Source of the DNA: DATILL01 sp035476575
Lineage (GTDB): Bacteria; Actinomycetota; Actinomycetes; Mycobacteriales; JACQDL01
Direction of reading: 5' to 3'
DNA length: 63,505 bases
Assembly (NCBI GenBank): GCA_035476575.1
Contig: DATILL010000092.1
Location: 1 to 63,505, forward strand
The position numbers and the translations under genes are program-made. Positions 36,219 through 44,299 of the stretch are shown here, piece by piece; the first letter of the stretch is position 1; each line of letters starts with the position of its first letter. The notes under the pieces are model-generated. The model worked only from the letters and a program-made list of their open reading frames with translations. It was not told the DNA's origin and searched no databases.

Positions 36219-37121
36219 GTGAACGAACCCCGTCCTCAGGGCAGAAAGCCGGACGCCCCGGCCGTCGGGATGACCGGCGCGCGGTTCGGGTCACCAAAGA
36301 TGCGCCGCCGCGAGGCGATGGAAGCGGACACCGATAAGCGGACCGTGACCGGCCCACCTGTCTCCGACGCCCCACAGATCGGCTACACCGGAGCACGCTT
36401 CGGTTCCCCGAAGCTCCGGCGCCGCCTGGACGCCGAGGCAGTGGACGCGGACACCGTACGGCTTACCTCGGAGCCCGACCCCGAGGTGTCCGACGGCGCC
36501 CAGGTCGGCTACACCGGAGCCCGTTTCGGGCCGGCGGAGAAGGTTCGCCACGGATCGAACGGCGGGCCACCCACCCAGCCACCACCACCTCGACCACACC
36601 CCGACCAGCCCCGGTACGACGGGCACGAGCCGGCCACCGCGTACCTGGGCGCTGGCCAGACCGAAGTGGATCCGGGCTGGCCAGGTCCGGACTGGTCGAA
36701 CCCGGGGTGGACCCATCCGGGCTGGCCGGATCCGGCGTGGACCGACCCGGGCCTGTCGGGCCCGGCGGATGCGTACGAGGAACCCCCGGCGCTGGTCCGG
36801 CCGTACGCTCGGACCCGGGGCCGCACCAGGAGCCACAGCGATCTGGCCCTGGAGACGCTGGTCACCGTCAGCGGATGGATCTCCCCCGAAAGCTGGGGAG
36901 CCAACCCCGAGTACCGCGCGGTGGTTGACATCTGCGCGGTGCCGCGATCCATCGCCGAGGTGGCCGCACTCTCGTCGTTGCCGGTGGGGGTCGCCAGGGT
37001 GCTGGTCGGCGACATGGCCGAGCTGGGCCTGCTCACCGTACACGACGCGACCCGGCCGGCCGACGCCGCCGCGGACCTCATGCTGATGCACCGGGTGCTG
37101 GAGGGACTCCGCCGACTCTGA
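36219..37121 (+). CDS. orphan DUF742 protein with three TGARFG repeats
   Basis: The 300 residues fall into three parts. Residues 1-110 contain three spaced copies of a basic motif: GMTGARFGSPKMRRR, GYTGARFGSPKLRRR and GYTGARFGPAEK. Residues 120-185 are Pro/Trp-rich (DPGWPGPDWSNPGW). Residues 190-300 are a DUF742 winged-helix-like domain (RPYARTRGRTRSHSDLALET, RSIAEVAALSSLPVGVARVL, GDMAELGLLTVH). DUF742 proteins normally sit in conservons with a sensor kinase, roadblock protein and small GTPase; none is present here. GGGGGGAAG precedes the GTG. Confidence 0.85.
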   Translation: MNEPRPQGRKPDAPAVGMTGARFGSPKMRRREAMEADTDKRTVTGPPVSDAPQIGYTGARFGSPKLRRRLDAEAVDADTVRLTSEPDPEVSDGAQVGYTGARFGPAEKVRHGSNGGPPTQPPPPRPHPDQPRYDGHEPATAYLGAGQTEVDPGWPGPDWSNPGWTHPGWPDPAWTDPGLSGPADAYEEPPALVRPYARTRGRTRSHSDLALETLVTVSGWISPESWGANPEYRAVVDICAVPRSIAEVAALSSLPVGVARVLVGDMAELGLLTVHDATRPADAAADLMLMHRVLEGLRRL

Positions 37122-37137
37122 GCCGCCGGCGCGCCGC

Positions 37138-37153
37138 TACGCTTCCGCGCGTG
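37138..37153 (+). promoter_or_regulatory. leaderless promoter of the duplicated acidic protein gene
   Basis: TACGCT at 37138-37143 lies 7 bases before GTG 37151, with no ribosome site. Confidence 0.5.
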
Positions 37154-38458
37154 AGTCAACCTGGTGAGGCCGCCGTCGTACCTGTCGCGCTCGGGTTCAA
37201 GGGCCGGACCGGTTACACCGTGTGGGCGCCGCCGTGGTTCGAGGACGGCGAGGAGTGGCAGGCGTTCCTCGGTGCTGGCGGTCGGGTGTGGCTGTTCGAG
37301 TCGCTGGACGACCTGGCCGCGACCCTCAGCAGCGAGGTCGAGAACGACCTGTCCGACCACCCGTCCTGGCCGATGCTGCAGACCCTGCCGGCCGACCAGC
37401 TCGAGCCGGAGGCGGGCTACCAGTTCGACCTGGACGCGGTGCCGGAGCTGACCGAGGCGGAGGTCGACGAGCGGGTCGTCGACCAGGTCGCGGACAGCGT
37501 CGACATCGTGGAGCGGATCGCCGAATGCTGTGACAACGGCACCCTGCTGCGGCTGCTGGAGCAGCCCGGCTTCGCGGACCTGCTCGGGGTAGAGCCGGAG
37601 CCGGACGACGACGAGGACGAGCTGACCGACGTCGACACCGACGAGCCGGACGACGTCGACACCGACGAGCTGGACGACGAGGACGACGCCTGGGCCGAGA
37701 TCGGCCAGGCGATCCGGACCGCCTGGCCGCTGCTGCTGGACCGGCTGGACGACTGCGTGGAATGGCGGACCGCCGCGGACCTGCCCAGGCCCGCCGCTGC
37801 CAGCACTGTGCGCGACACGGGCGATGCCACCGGGACCAGCCGGGCGGACGACGACGCGGCTGCCGAGGGCGGGGCCGACGACGACGCGGCGGATGAGGGC
37901 GAGGCGGACGAGGAGTTCTGGGACGAGGTCGGCATCCTGCCGGTCGAGGTGCACCTGCCGTCCGGCGTGGGCTACACGCTGCGCTGCTACGTCGACGACG
38001 AGCCGCGGTTCCTTGGTGCCGACCTGACCGTGGACCTGTTCCGGGAGAAGACCGGCCTGGTGGCGTTCTGCCAGGCCGACGACAGCCACGACCTGGCCGG
38101 CCTCGACACCTGGGGCGAGGTTCGCGAGGCCGCGGAGCTGGACGTCACGCCGCCGGCCACCGAGCGGTACCTGCTGACCGAGGTGGACGCGCAGCTTGTC
38201 GGCGGCCCGGCGATCGCCGACGTACGGATGGTCCGAGCCGCCGTCGACCTGGTGCTCGACCTGGCCGAGTACTGCGACCTGGCCGGCGTGCAGGCCGCCC
38301 TGGCCGATGACGCTCCGCTCGGTGCCGCGGTGGCGGAGCTGTTCAAGGCCGGCCTGGGCGGCACCATCCTGCCGACGTACTGGTCCGGTGAGGGTGCCGC
38401 GGCGCAGTGGCGGCAACTGCTGGACGAGGTCGAGTCCTGCGTCCGCTGGCACGGCTGA
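37151..38458 (+). CDS. acidic protein with internal duplication, conserved hypothetical
   Basis: The 435 residues are very acidic. The N-terminal half (about 10-205) and C-terminal half (about 265-435) resemble each other. Each has GYTV/GYTL followed by a beta-rich region with VWLFESLDDLA / TGLVAFCQADD, a helical AECCDNGTLLRLL / AEYCDLAGVQAAL, and a closing LLDRLDDCVEW / LLDEVESCVRW. A 60-residue Asp/Glu-rich linker joins them. No catalytic motif, signal or membrane helix. Similar actinobacterial proteins are sometimes labelled primosomal, without evidence I can see. Confidence 0.8.
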   Translation: MSQPGEAAVVPVALGFKGRTGYTVWAPPWFEDGEEWQAFLGAGGRVWLFESLDDLAATLSSEVENDLSDHPSWPMLQTLPADQLEPEAGYQFDLDAVPELTEAEVDERVVDQVADSVDIVERIAECCDNGTLLRLLEQPGFADLLGVEPEPDDDEDELTDVDTDEPDDVDTDELDDEDDAWAEIGQAIRTAWPLLLDRLDDCVEWRTAADLPRPAAASTVRDTGDATGTSRADDDAAAEGGADDDAADEGEADEEFWDEVGILPVEVHLPSGVGYTLRCYVDDEPRFLGADLTVDLFREKTGLVAFCQADDSHDLAGLDTWGEVREAAELDVTPPATERYLLTEVDAQLVGGPAIADVRMVRAAVDLVLDLAEYCDLAGVQAALADDAPLGAAVAELFKAGLGGTILPTYWSGEGAAAQWRQLLDEVESCVRWHG

Positions 38459-38487
38459 CCGGGTCTCGCCGTACGCCGCTCGGCCCG

Positions 38488-39573
38488 TCAGCCAGAGAGC
38501 TCGGCGTACCCAGGCTTGATCACGTCGTTGATCAGCGCCAGCCGCTCGTCGAACGGGAGAAACGACGACTTCATCGCGTTCACCGTCAGCCACCGCAGGT
38601 CCGCCCAGCCGTACCCGAACGCCTCGACCAGCTTGGCCATCTCCGAGCTCATCGAACAGCCGCTCATCAACCGGTTGTCGGTGTTCACGGTGACCCGGAA
38701 CCGCAGCGCCGACAGCAGCCCGATCGGGTGGTCGGCGATCGACTTGACCGCCCCGGTCTGCACGTTGGAGCTTGGGCAGAGTTCCAGCGGAACGCGCTTG
38801 TCCCGCACGTAGCTGGCCAGCCGGCCGAGGGCGACCGAGCCGTCGTCGTACCGGGTGATGTCATCGACGATGCGGACGCCGTGCCCGAGCCGGTCCGCGC
38901 CGCACCATTGCAGCGCCTGCCAGATTGACGGCAGCCCGAAGGCCTCACCGGCGTGGATGGTGAAATGCGCATTCTCTCGCTGCAGGTACTCGAACGCGTC
39001 CAGGTGGCGGGTCGGCGGGTGGCCGGCCTCCGCGCCGGCGATGTCGAAGCCGACCACCCCGGCGTCCCGGTACCGCACCGCGAGCTCGGCGATCTCCATC
39101 GACCGGGCGGCGTGCCGCATCGCGGTGAGCAGGGTGCCGATCCGGATCCCCCGCCCCTGGGAGCCCGCCCGGAACCCGGCCAGCACCGCCTCGACCACGT
39201 CGTCCAGGCAGAGCCCGGCCTCCACGTGCAGCTCCGGCGCGAAGCGCACCTCGGCGTAGACCACGCCGTCGGCGGCCAGGTCCTCGGCGCACTCGGCGGC
39301 CACCCGGGCGAGCGCGTCGGGGGTCTGCATCACCCCGACGGTATGGGCGAAGGTCTCCAGGTACCGCTCCAGCGAGCCCGAGTCGGCCGCCGCGGTGAAC
39401 CAGCGGCCCAGCTCGGCCGGGTCGGTCGTGGGCAGGGCAGAGTATCCGGCGGCGTCGGCCAGCTCGATCACGGTGCCCGGGCGCAGCCCGCCGTCGAGGT
39501 GGTCGTGCAGCAGCACCTTGGGCGCGCGGACGATGGACTCAGGAGAGATCAGGGTCGAGGTCGGGGTCGGCAT
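38488..39573 (-). CDS. add: adenosine deaminase
   Basis: Converts (deoxy)adenosine to (deoxy)inosine. The 361 residues show the metal motif LLHDHLDGGLRP, TIHAGEAFG (catalytic Glu), CPSSNVQTG and VTVNTDNRLMSG. I placed the start at ATG 39573 because TACGGT at 39580-39585 lies 6 bases upstream; the longer frame runs into the neighbouring cupin gene in another frame. It is downstream of the deoA/cupin genes on the same strand but has its own promoter. Confidence 0.95.
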   Translation of the reverse strand: MPTPTSTLISPESIVRAPKVLLHDHLDGGLRPGTVIELADAAGYSALPTTDPAELGRWFTAAADSGSLERYLETFAHTVGVMQTPDALARVAAECAEDLAADGVVYAEVRFAPELHVEAGLCLDDVVEAVLAGFRAGSQGRGIRIGTLLTAMRHAARSMEIAELAVRYRDAGVVGFDIAGAEAGHPPTRHLDAFEYLQRENAHFTIHAGEAFGLPSIWQALQWCGADRLGHGVRIVDDITRYDDGSVALGRLASYVRDKRVPLELCPSSNVQTGAVKSIADHPIGLLSALRFRVTVNTDNRLMSGCSMSSEMAKLVEAFGYGWADLRWLTVNAMKSSFLPFDERLALINDVIKPGYAELSG

Positions 39574-39619
39574 CAGGTCACCGTACCCGCGGCAGATGAC
39601 ACCGGTACGGCGGGTGACG

Positions 39620-39667
39620 GCGCCCCTTGCCGTGGTCAGTCGGGCGCCCCTTGCCGTGGTCAGTCGG
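39620..39667. repeat. 24-bp perfect tandem duplication at the cupin gene 3' end
   Basis: The 24-bp unit at 39620-39643 (beginning GCGCCCCTTGCC) is repeated exactly at 39644-39667. The second unit covers the stop codon of the cupin gene (39660-39662). Confidence 0.9.
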
Positions 39668-40009
39668 CACGCCGGGCCAGGTCGGGCGCGAACGCCGGCA
39701 GGCAGATCGCCACGTAGTGCGCCCCTTCCGGCGGGAGTACCGGACCCGCTCCCCCGCCCGGGCCAGCACCGCCTGGCCGGCCCTGACCTCGACCGCGCCC
39801 CCGTCGTGGTCCACCCGCACCACCCCACTCAGGACCAACGTGATCTCGTCGAACGCCGGGGCCTGGGCCGGCTCGGACCAGCCCGCCGGGGCGACCATCA
39901 CAGCCACCGAGACGGCCGCGGTCTCGGTGTTCACCCGGCCGACGTACTCGTCGATGGTCTTGCCGCTGGGCACCGGGATCCGGCTCGGCGCGGTGATCAG
40001 CAGCGGCAT
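39660..40009 (-). pseudogene. cupin-domain protein, one-base frameshift
   Basis: From ATG 40009 the frame gives a small cupin (FDEITLVLSGVVRVDHDGG, VRAGQAVLARAGERVRYS). It then breaks near 39731-39737, where one C appears to be missing. In the next frame it continues naturally as PEGAHYVAICLPAFAPDLARRAD and stops at 39660. Restoring one base yields a normal protein of about 115 residues. It is either a recent pseudogene or a sequencing error. The start shares one base with the deoA stop (TGATG), so it belongs to the nucleoside operon. Confidence 0.8.
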
Positions 40010-41289
40010 CAGCCTTCTCCCACCCTGTCCAGGACCAGCGGGAGCCGGCTAGCGGGGCCGCCGACCCGGATCGCGCCGGCCAGGGCGGCCTCGGCCCGGG
40101 GCAGCCGGGCCGGGTCGTCGGTGTGCAGCGCCAGGACCGGCTGCCCCACGGTCACCCGGTCGCCCGGCTTCGCCAGCAGTACGACGCCCGCGGTGGCCGA
40201 CACCGGATCCTCCTTGCGGGCCCGGCCGGCGCCCAGCCGCCAGGCCGCCACCCCCACCGCGTAGGCGTCCACAGTGGACAGCAGGCCGGTGGCCGGCGCG
40301 GCCACGGTATGCACCTCACGGGCAGCCGGCAGCGGGGCGTCCGGGTCGCCGCCCTGGGCCCGAACCATCCGTCGCCAGGTGTCCATCGCGCCGCCGCCGG
40401 CCAGCACATCGGCCGGGTCCCGGCCAGCCAGGCCGGCAGCGCCCAGCATCTCCCGGGCCAGCGCCACCGTCAGCTCGACGACGTCCGGTGGCCCGCCACC
40501 GGCCAGCACCTCGACCGCCTCGGCCACCTCCAGCGCGTTGCCGGCCGTCCGGCCGAGCGGGGTGTCCATCGCGGTGACCAGCGCGACCGTGCGCACCCCG
40601 GCCGCCGCGCCGAGCCAGACCATCGCCTCGGCCAGCGCCCGCGCGTCCCCAGCGTTCTTCATGAACGCCCCCGAGCCAACCTTCACGTCCAGCACCAGCG
40701 CGGCTGCTCCCTCGGCGATCTTCTTGCTCATGATCGAGCTGGCGATCAGCGGGATCGACTCGACCGTGCCGGTGACGTCCCGCAGCGCATACAGCCTGCG
40801 GTCGGCCGGCACCAGCGTCGGCCCGGCCGCGCAGACCACGGCGCCGACGTCGGCGAGCTGGGCCAGGTACTCCGCGTACGTGAGCTGCGCGCGCCAGCCC
40901 GGGATCGACTCCAGCTTGTCCAGCGTGCCGCCGCTGTGGCCGAGACCGCGGCCGGAAAGCTGCGGTACGGCGGCGCCGCAGGCCGCCACCAGCGGCGCCA
41001 GCGCCAGCGTGATCTTGTCGCCGACCCCGCCGGTGGAGTGCTTGTCGACGGTCGGCCGGTCCACGGTGGACAGGTCCATCCGGTCACCGGACTCGATCAT
41101 CGCGGTGGTCCAGCGGGCCAGCTCGGCCGGCTCCATGCCGCGCAGCACGATCGCCATCAGCAGCGCGGCCATCTGCTCCTCGGCGACCACCCCCCGCAGG
41201 TACGCGTCGATCACCCAGCCGATCTGCGCGTCGGTCAGCCGGCCGCCGTCCCGCTTGCACCGGATCACGTCGACCGCGTCGAACGTCAC
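40009..41289 (-). CDS. deoA: thymidine/pyrimidine-nucleoside phosphorylase
   Basis: Phosphorolysis of thymidine, deoxyuridine or uridine to base and (deoxy)ribose-1-phosphate. The 426 residues contain KHSTGGVGDKITLALAP and the signature SGRGLGHSGGTLDKLESIPG, then SIMSKKIAEGAAALVLDVKVG. GTG 41289 is preceded by GAGAGGGGCGG. A 211-bp gap with three palindromic repeats separates it from upstream cdd, unusual inside this otherwise tight unit. Confidence 0.96.
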   Translation of the reverse strand: MTFDAVDVIRCKRDGGRLTDAQIGWVIDAYLRGVVAEEQMAALLMAIVLRGMEPAELARWTTAMIESGDRMDLSTVDRPTVDKHSTGGVGDKITLALAPLVAACGAAVPQLSGRGLGHSGGTLDKLESIPGWRAQLTYAEYLAQLADVGAVVCAAGPTLVPADRRLYALRDVTGTVESIPLIASSIMSKKIAEGAAALVLDVKVGSGAFMKNAGDARALAEAMVWLGAAAGVRTVALVTAMDTPLGRTAGNALEVAEAVEVLAGGGPPDVVELTVALAREMLGAAGLAGRDPADVLAGGGAMDTWRRMVRAQGGDPDAPLPAAREVHTVAAPATGLLSTVDAYAVGVAAWRLGAGRARKEDPVSATAGVVLLAKPGDRVTVGQPVLALHTDDPARLPRAEAALAGAIRVGGPASRLPLVLDRVGEG

Positions 41290-41358
41290 GCTCTGCCGCC
41301 CCTCTCTACGTCGGTGATCATCAGGCTGTCCGGCCCGTTGGGTCCATAAGCAACAAAA

Positions 41359-41484
41359 GGTCACCACAACGCCGAGTGGTGACCTCTTGGGGTCTGCGGG
41401 CAACAAGAGGTGACCACAACGCCGATAGGTCACCACACGGGCGCCACGCACAACGAGAGGTCACCACAACGCCGAGTGGTGACC
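41359..41484. repeat. three palindromic repeats at exactly 50-bp period (cdd/deoA gap)
   Basis: Cores at 41359-41384, 41409-41434 and 41459-41484 have the form GGTCACCAC, loop AACGCCGA, GTGGTGACC (the middle copy GGTGACC...GGTCACC). Linkers are 24 bp and related to each other. The loop is the reverse complement of that in the 14.4 kb pair, so both belong to one family. Confidence 0.9.
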
Positions 41485-41499
41485 ACACGTTGGTCGGGG

Positions 41500-41907
41500 T
41501 CACCGGGCCATGTCTCCGGCGTCAAAGGCGTCCGGGAGGAGCTCGGCCAGCGGCCGGACCCCGGTGGCCGTCGCCAGCAGCAGGCCGGCGCCGCCGTGCT
41601 CCCAGAGAAGCTGCCGGCACCGGCCGCACGGCGGCAACGGCGTCCCGTGCCGGTTCACGCAGCAGACCGCGACCAGCCGGCCGCCGCCGCTGGCGTGCAG
41701 CGCCGACACCAGCCCGCACTCGGCGCACAGGCTCAGGCCGTACGACGCGTTCTCGACGTTACAGCCGCGTACCACCCGGCCGTCGTCCACCAGCCCGGCG
41801 GCACCGACCGGGAAGCCGGAGTACGGCGCATAGGCCAGCCGCATTGCCTCGACCGCGGTCGCCCGCAGCCCGGACCAGTCCACCGCGGGCACACCACCTC
41901 GGTACAT
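41500..41907 (-). CDS. cdd: cytidine deaminase
   Basis: Deaminates (deoxy)cytidine to (deoxy)uridine. About 135 residues of the tetrameric class: YAPYSGFPVGAAGLVDDG, RGCNVENASYGLSLCAE (zinc cysteine and catalytic Glu) and PPCGRCRQLLWE (two zinc cysteines). ATG 41907 lies four bases after the permease stop; a GTG at 41892 with AGGTGGT upstream is an alternative. It supplies uridine/deoxyuridine to DeoA. Confidence 0.95.
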   Translation of the reverse strand: MYRGGVPAVDWSGLRATAVEAMRLAYAPYSGFPVGAAGLVDDGRVVRGCNVENASYGLSLCAECGLVSALHASGGGRLVAVCCVNRHGTPLPPCGRCRQLLWEHGGAGLLLATATGVRPLAELLPDAFDAGDMAR

Positions 41908-41911
41908 CGGG

Positions 41912-43174
41912 CTACCGTGCCTCACCGCGGCGGTACGGCCGCCCGTCCGCGGCCGGCATCCGGAGCCGCTGCGCGGCCAGCGACAGCACCAGCAGCGTGG
42001 TCAGATGTGGCGCGAAGCCGACGAACTCGTCCGGCACCCGGTCCGCCGCGAGGAACCACCACAGCAGCAGCCCGGCCACCGCCAGGGTGACCGCGGCCAT
42101 CAGCCGCCGACGCCGTACGACATTCCAGACCGCGACCGCCACCAGCAGCACGGCCAGCAGCAGGAGCAGCGCATGCACTGACTCCCCGCCGGAGCGCAAG
42201 TTCAGCGCGTCGGTGTAGCCGAACAGCCCGGCGCCCGCGGCCAGCCCGCCCGGCCGCCAGTTGCCGAAGATCATCGCGGCCAGGCCGATGTAGCCGCGGC
42301 CGTTGGTCTGCCCCTCGCGGTAGATCCCGGCGGCCACCTCGGACAGGAACGCGCCGCCCAGCCCGGCCAGCGCGCCGGACACGATCACGGCCAGGTACTT
42401 CATCCGGTACACATTGACACCGAGCGACTCGGCCGCCTGCGGGTTCTCCCCGCAGGAACGGATCCGCAGGCCGAGCTTCGTCCGCCACAGGATCCAGTAC
42501 GACAGCGGCACCAGCAGCACCGCGACCAGGGCCAGCCGGGACACCCCGGTGGTCAGCCCGCGCAGCATGCCGGCCAGGTCCGAGGCCACGAACCAGTGGT
42601 GCCGCTCGACCGACCGCAGCCAGTCGCCCGTGCCCGGGATCGACACCGTGCCGATGTCGCGCACCGGCGGCGACTGGGTCACCCCCGCGCCGGGCACGTG
42701 CTTGTACGCCAGCGCGGACAGGAACCGGGCCACCCCGCCGCCCAGGATCGTGATCGCCACACCGGAGACGATGTGGTCGACGCCGAAGGTCACCGTGGCC
42801 GCCGCGTGCAGCAGGCCCCCGAGCGCGCCGAAGAGCATGCCGACCAGCGCGCCAGCCCACGGCCCCCAGTGCCAGCCGGCCCAGGCGCCGCCCCAGGTGC
42901 CGAGGATCAGCATGCCCTCCAGGCCGATGTTGACCACGCCGGACCGCTCGGCCCACAGCCCGCCGAGCCCGGCGAGCCCGATCGGCACGGCCAGCCGCAA
43001 CGCCGCACCCACGGTGCCGGACGAGGTCAGGTCGTCCGCCCCGGTGACCAGGCGTACGGCGGACAGCGCCACCAGCCCGACCGCCACGGCCAGCAGCGCC
43101 ACCGGCAGCCGGGACCGGCGCGCCCGGCGCGGCACCGCGACCGGCGCCGCCATCGTGCCCAGCCCGGCCGTCAT
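41912..43174 (-). CDS. nucleoside ABC transporter permease 2 (BmpA-type system)
   Basis: A BPD_transp_2 family inner-membrane permease of 420 residues with about ten hydrophobic helices (VALLAVAVGLVALSAVRLV, AERSGVVNIGLEGMLILGTW, VDHIVSGVAITILGGGVARF, GRGYIGLAAMIFGNWRPGG). Start ATG 43174 overlaps the stop of permease 1 (ATGA). It forms the channel with permease 1, driven by the dual ATPase. Confidence 0.93.
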   Translation of the reverse strand: MTAGLGTMAAPVAVPRRARRSRLPVALLAVAVGLVALSAVRLVTGADDLTSSGTVGAALRLAVPIGLAGLGGLWAERSGVVNIGLEGMLILGTWGGAWAGWHWGPWAGALVGMLFGALGGLLHAAATVTFGVDHIVSGVAITILGGGVARFLSALAYKHVPGAGVTQSPPVRDIGTVSIPGTGDWLRSVERHHWFVASDLAGMLRGLTTGVSRLALVAVLLVPLSYWILWRTKLGLRIRSCGENPQAAESLGVNVYRMKYLAVIVSGALAGLGGAFLSEVAAGIYREGQTNGRGYIGLAAMIFGNWRPGGLAAGAGLFGYTDALNLRSGGESVHALLLLLAVLLVAVAVWNVVRRRRLMAAVTLAVAGLLLWWFLAADRVPDEFVGFAPHLTTLLVLSLAAQRLRMPAADGRPYRRGEAR

Positions 43175-44265
43175 GCCCGGGCCTCCGCGCCCTGCGCGGA
43201 CAGCTCGGCCGCCACCCGGCGCTGCTGTCGCACCAGACCGAACCGGCGGACCAGCTCGTACGCGATGACCACCGACAGCACGGTCACACCCTGCATGATC
43301 GTGACGATCTCCTTCGGGACGCCCTGGATGTCGAGGATCAGCGAGGACCGTTCCAGGAAGGACCACAGCAGCGCGCCGAACGCGATGCCGACCGGGTGGT
43401 TCCGGCCGAGCAGCGCGATCGCGATGCCGGTGAAGCCGTAGCCGAGGGGGAAGTCCTGGCCGTAGTAGTGCGTGTCGGACAGCAGCACCGGCAGCCCGAC
43501 CAGCCCGGCCACCCCGCCGGAGAGCAGCATCGAGGCGACCACCATCCGCTTGACGTTCACCCCGCTGGCCACCGCGGCGCTCTCCGACAGCCCGGTCGCC
43601 CGCAGGTCGAAGCCGAACCTGGTCCGGTTCAGCAGGACCCAGTACGCCGCGCCGCAGCCGATCGCGACCAGCACGAACCCGTACAGCGTGCCGTCGGAAA
43701 GCGCGAAGTTCGGGAACCAGGAGTCGGCCGGCAGCAGCTCGGTGCGGATCTGGTTGCTGGTCGCCTGCACGCCGAGCCGCTCCGGGGACAGGAAGTAAAA
43801 GACCAGCCCGCCGGCGATCGCGTTCAGCATGATGGTGGAGATGACCTCGCTGACGCCGCGGGTCACCTTGAGTACGGCGGCCAGCCCCGCCCAGAGTGCG
43901 CCGACGACGACCGCCACCAGGATGACCAGCACGATCCGCAGCACGCCGGGCAGCGGCACCGCCGCACCCACCACGGCGGCGGCGAACGCGGCGATCCGGT
44001 ACTGCCCGTCCACCCCGATGTTGAACAGGTTCATCCGGAAGCCGATCGCCACCGCCAGCCCGGACAGGTAGTACGTGACCGACTTGTTCACGATCTCGAT
44101 CAGGTTGTGGGGCCTGGTGCCGTAGTCGACGATCGACTGGAACGTCTCGATCGGCGAGCTGCCGCTGATGACCAGCGCGATCGAGGAGAGCAGCGCGGCG
44201 AACAGCACTGCCAGCACCGGCGCGCCAATGGCCAGCCCGGCCGCCCGCGGGTCAACCCGCCTCAT
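43171..44265 (-). CDS. nucleoside ABC transporter permease 1 (BmpA-type system)
   Basis: The 364 residues have about eight to nine hydrophobic helices and the BPD_transp_2 signature GFRMNLFNIGVDGQYRIAAF, VSEVISTIMLNAIAGGLVFY and GYGFTGIAIALLGRNHPVG. It lies 34 bases after the ATPase gene and overlaps permease 2. By family these systems import purine or pyrimidine nucleosides. Confidence 0.93.
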   Translation of the reverse strand: MRRVDPRAAGLAIGAPVLAVLFAALLSSIALVISGSSPIETFQSIVDYGTRPHNLIEIVNKSVTYYLSGLAVAIGFRMNLFNIGVDGQYRIAAFAAAVVGAAVPLPGVLRIVLVILVAVVVGALWAGLAAVLKVTRGVSEVISTIMLNAIAGGLVFYFLSPERLGVQATSNQIRTELLPADSWFPNFALSDGTLYGFVLVAIGCGAAYWVLLNRTRFGFDLRATGLSESAAVASGVNVKRMVVASMLLSGGVAGLVGLPVLLSDTHYYGQDFPLGYGFTGIAIALLGRNHPVGIAFGALLWSFLERSSLILDIQGVPKEIVTIMQGVTVLSVVIAYELVRRFGLVRQQRRVAAELSAQGAEARA

Positions 44266-44299
44266 CCGCCTGCCCCCCGCTCTCCTGGCCCCGCTCCGG

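Noticed and set aside
41359..41484. Possible CRISPR array (regular 50-bp period)
   Set aside because: Only three units, the linkers between cores are related to each other rather than unique, the same unit occurs at 14.4 kb in reverse orientation, and no cas gene is present.
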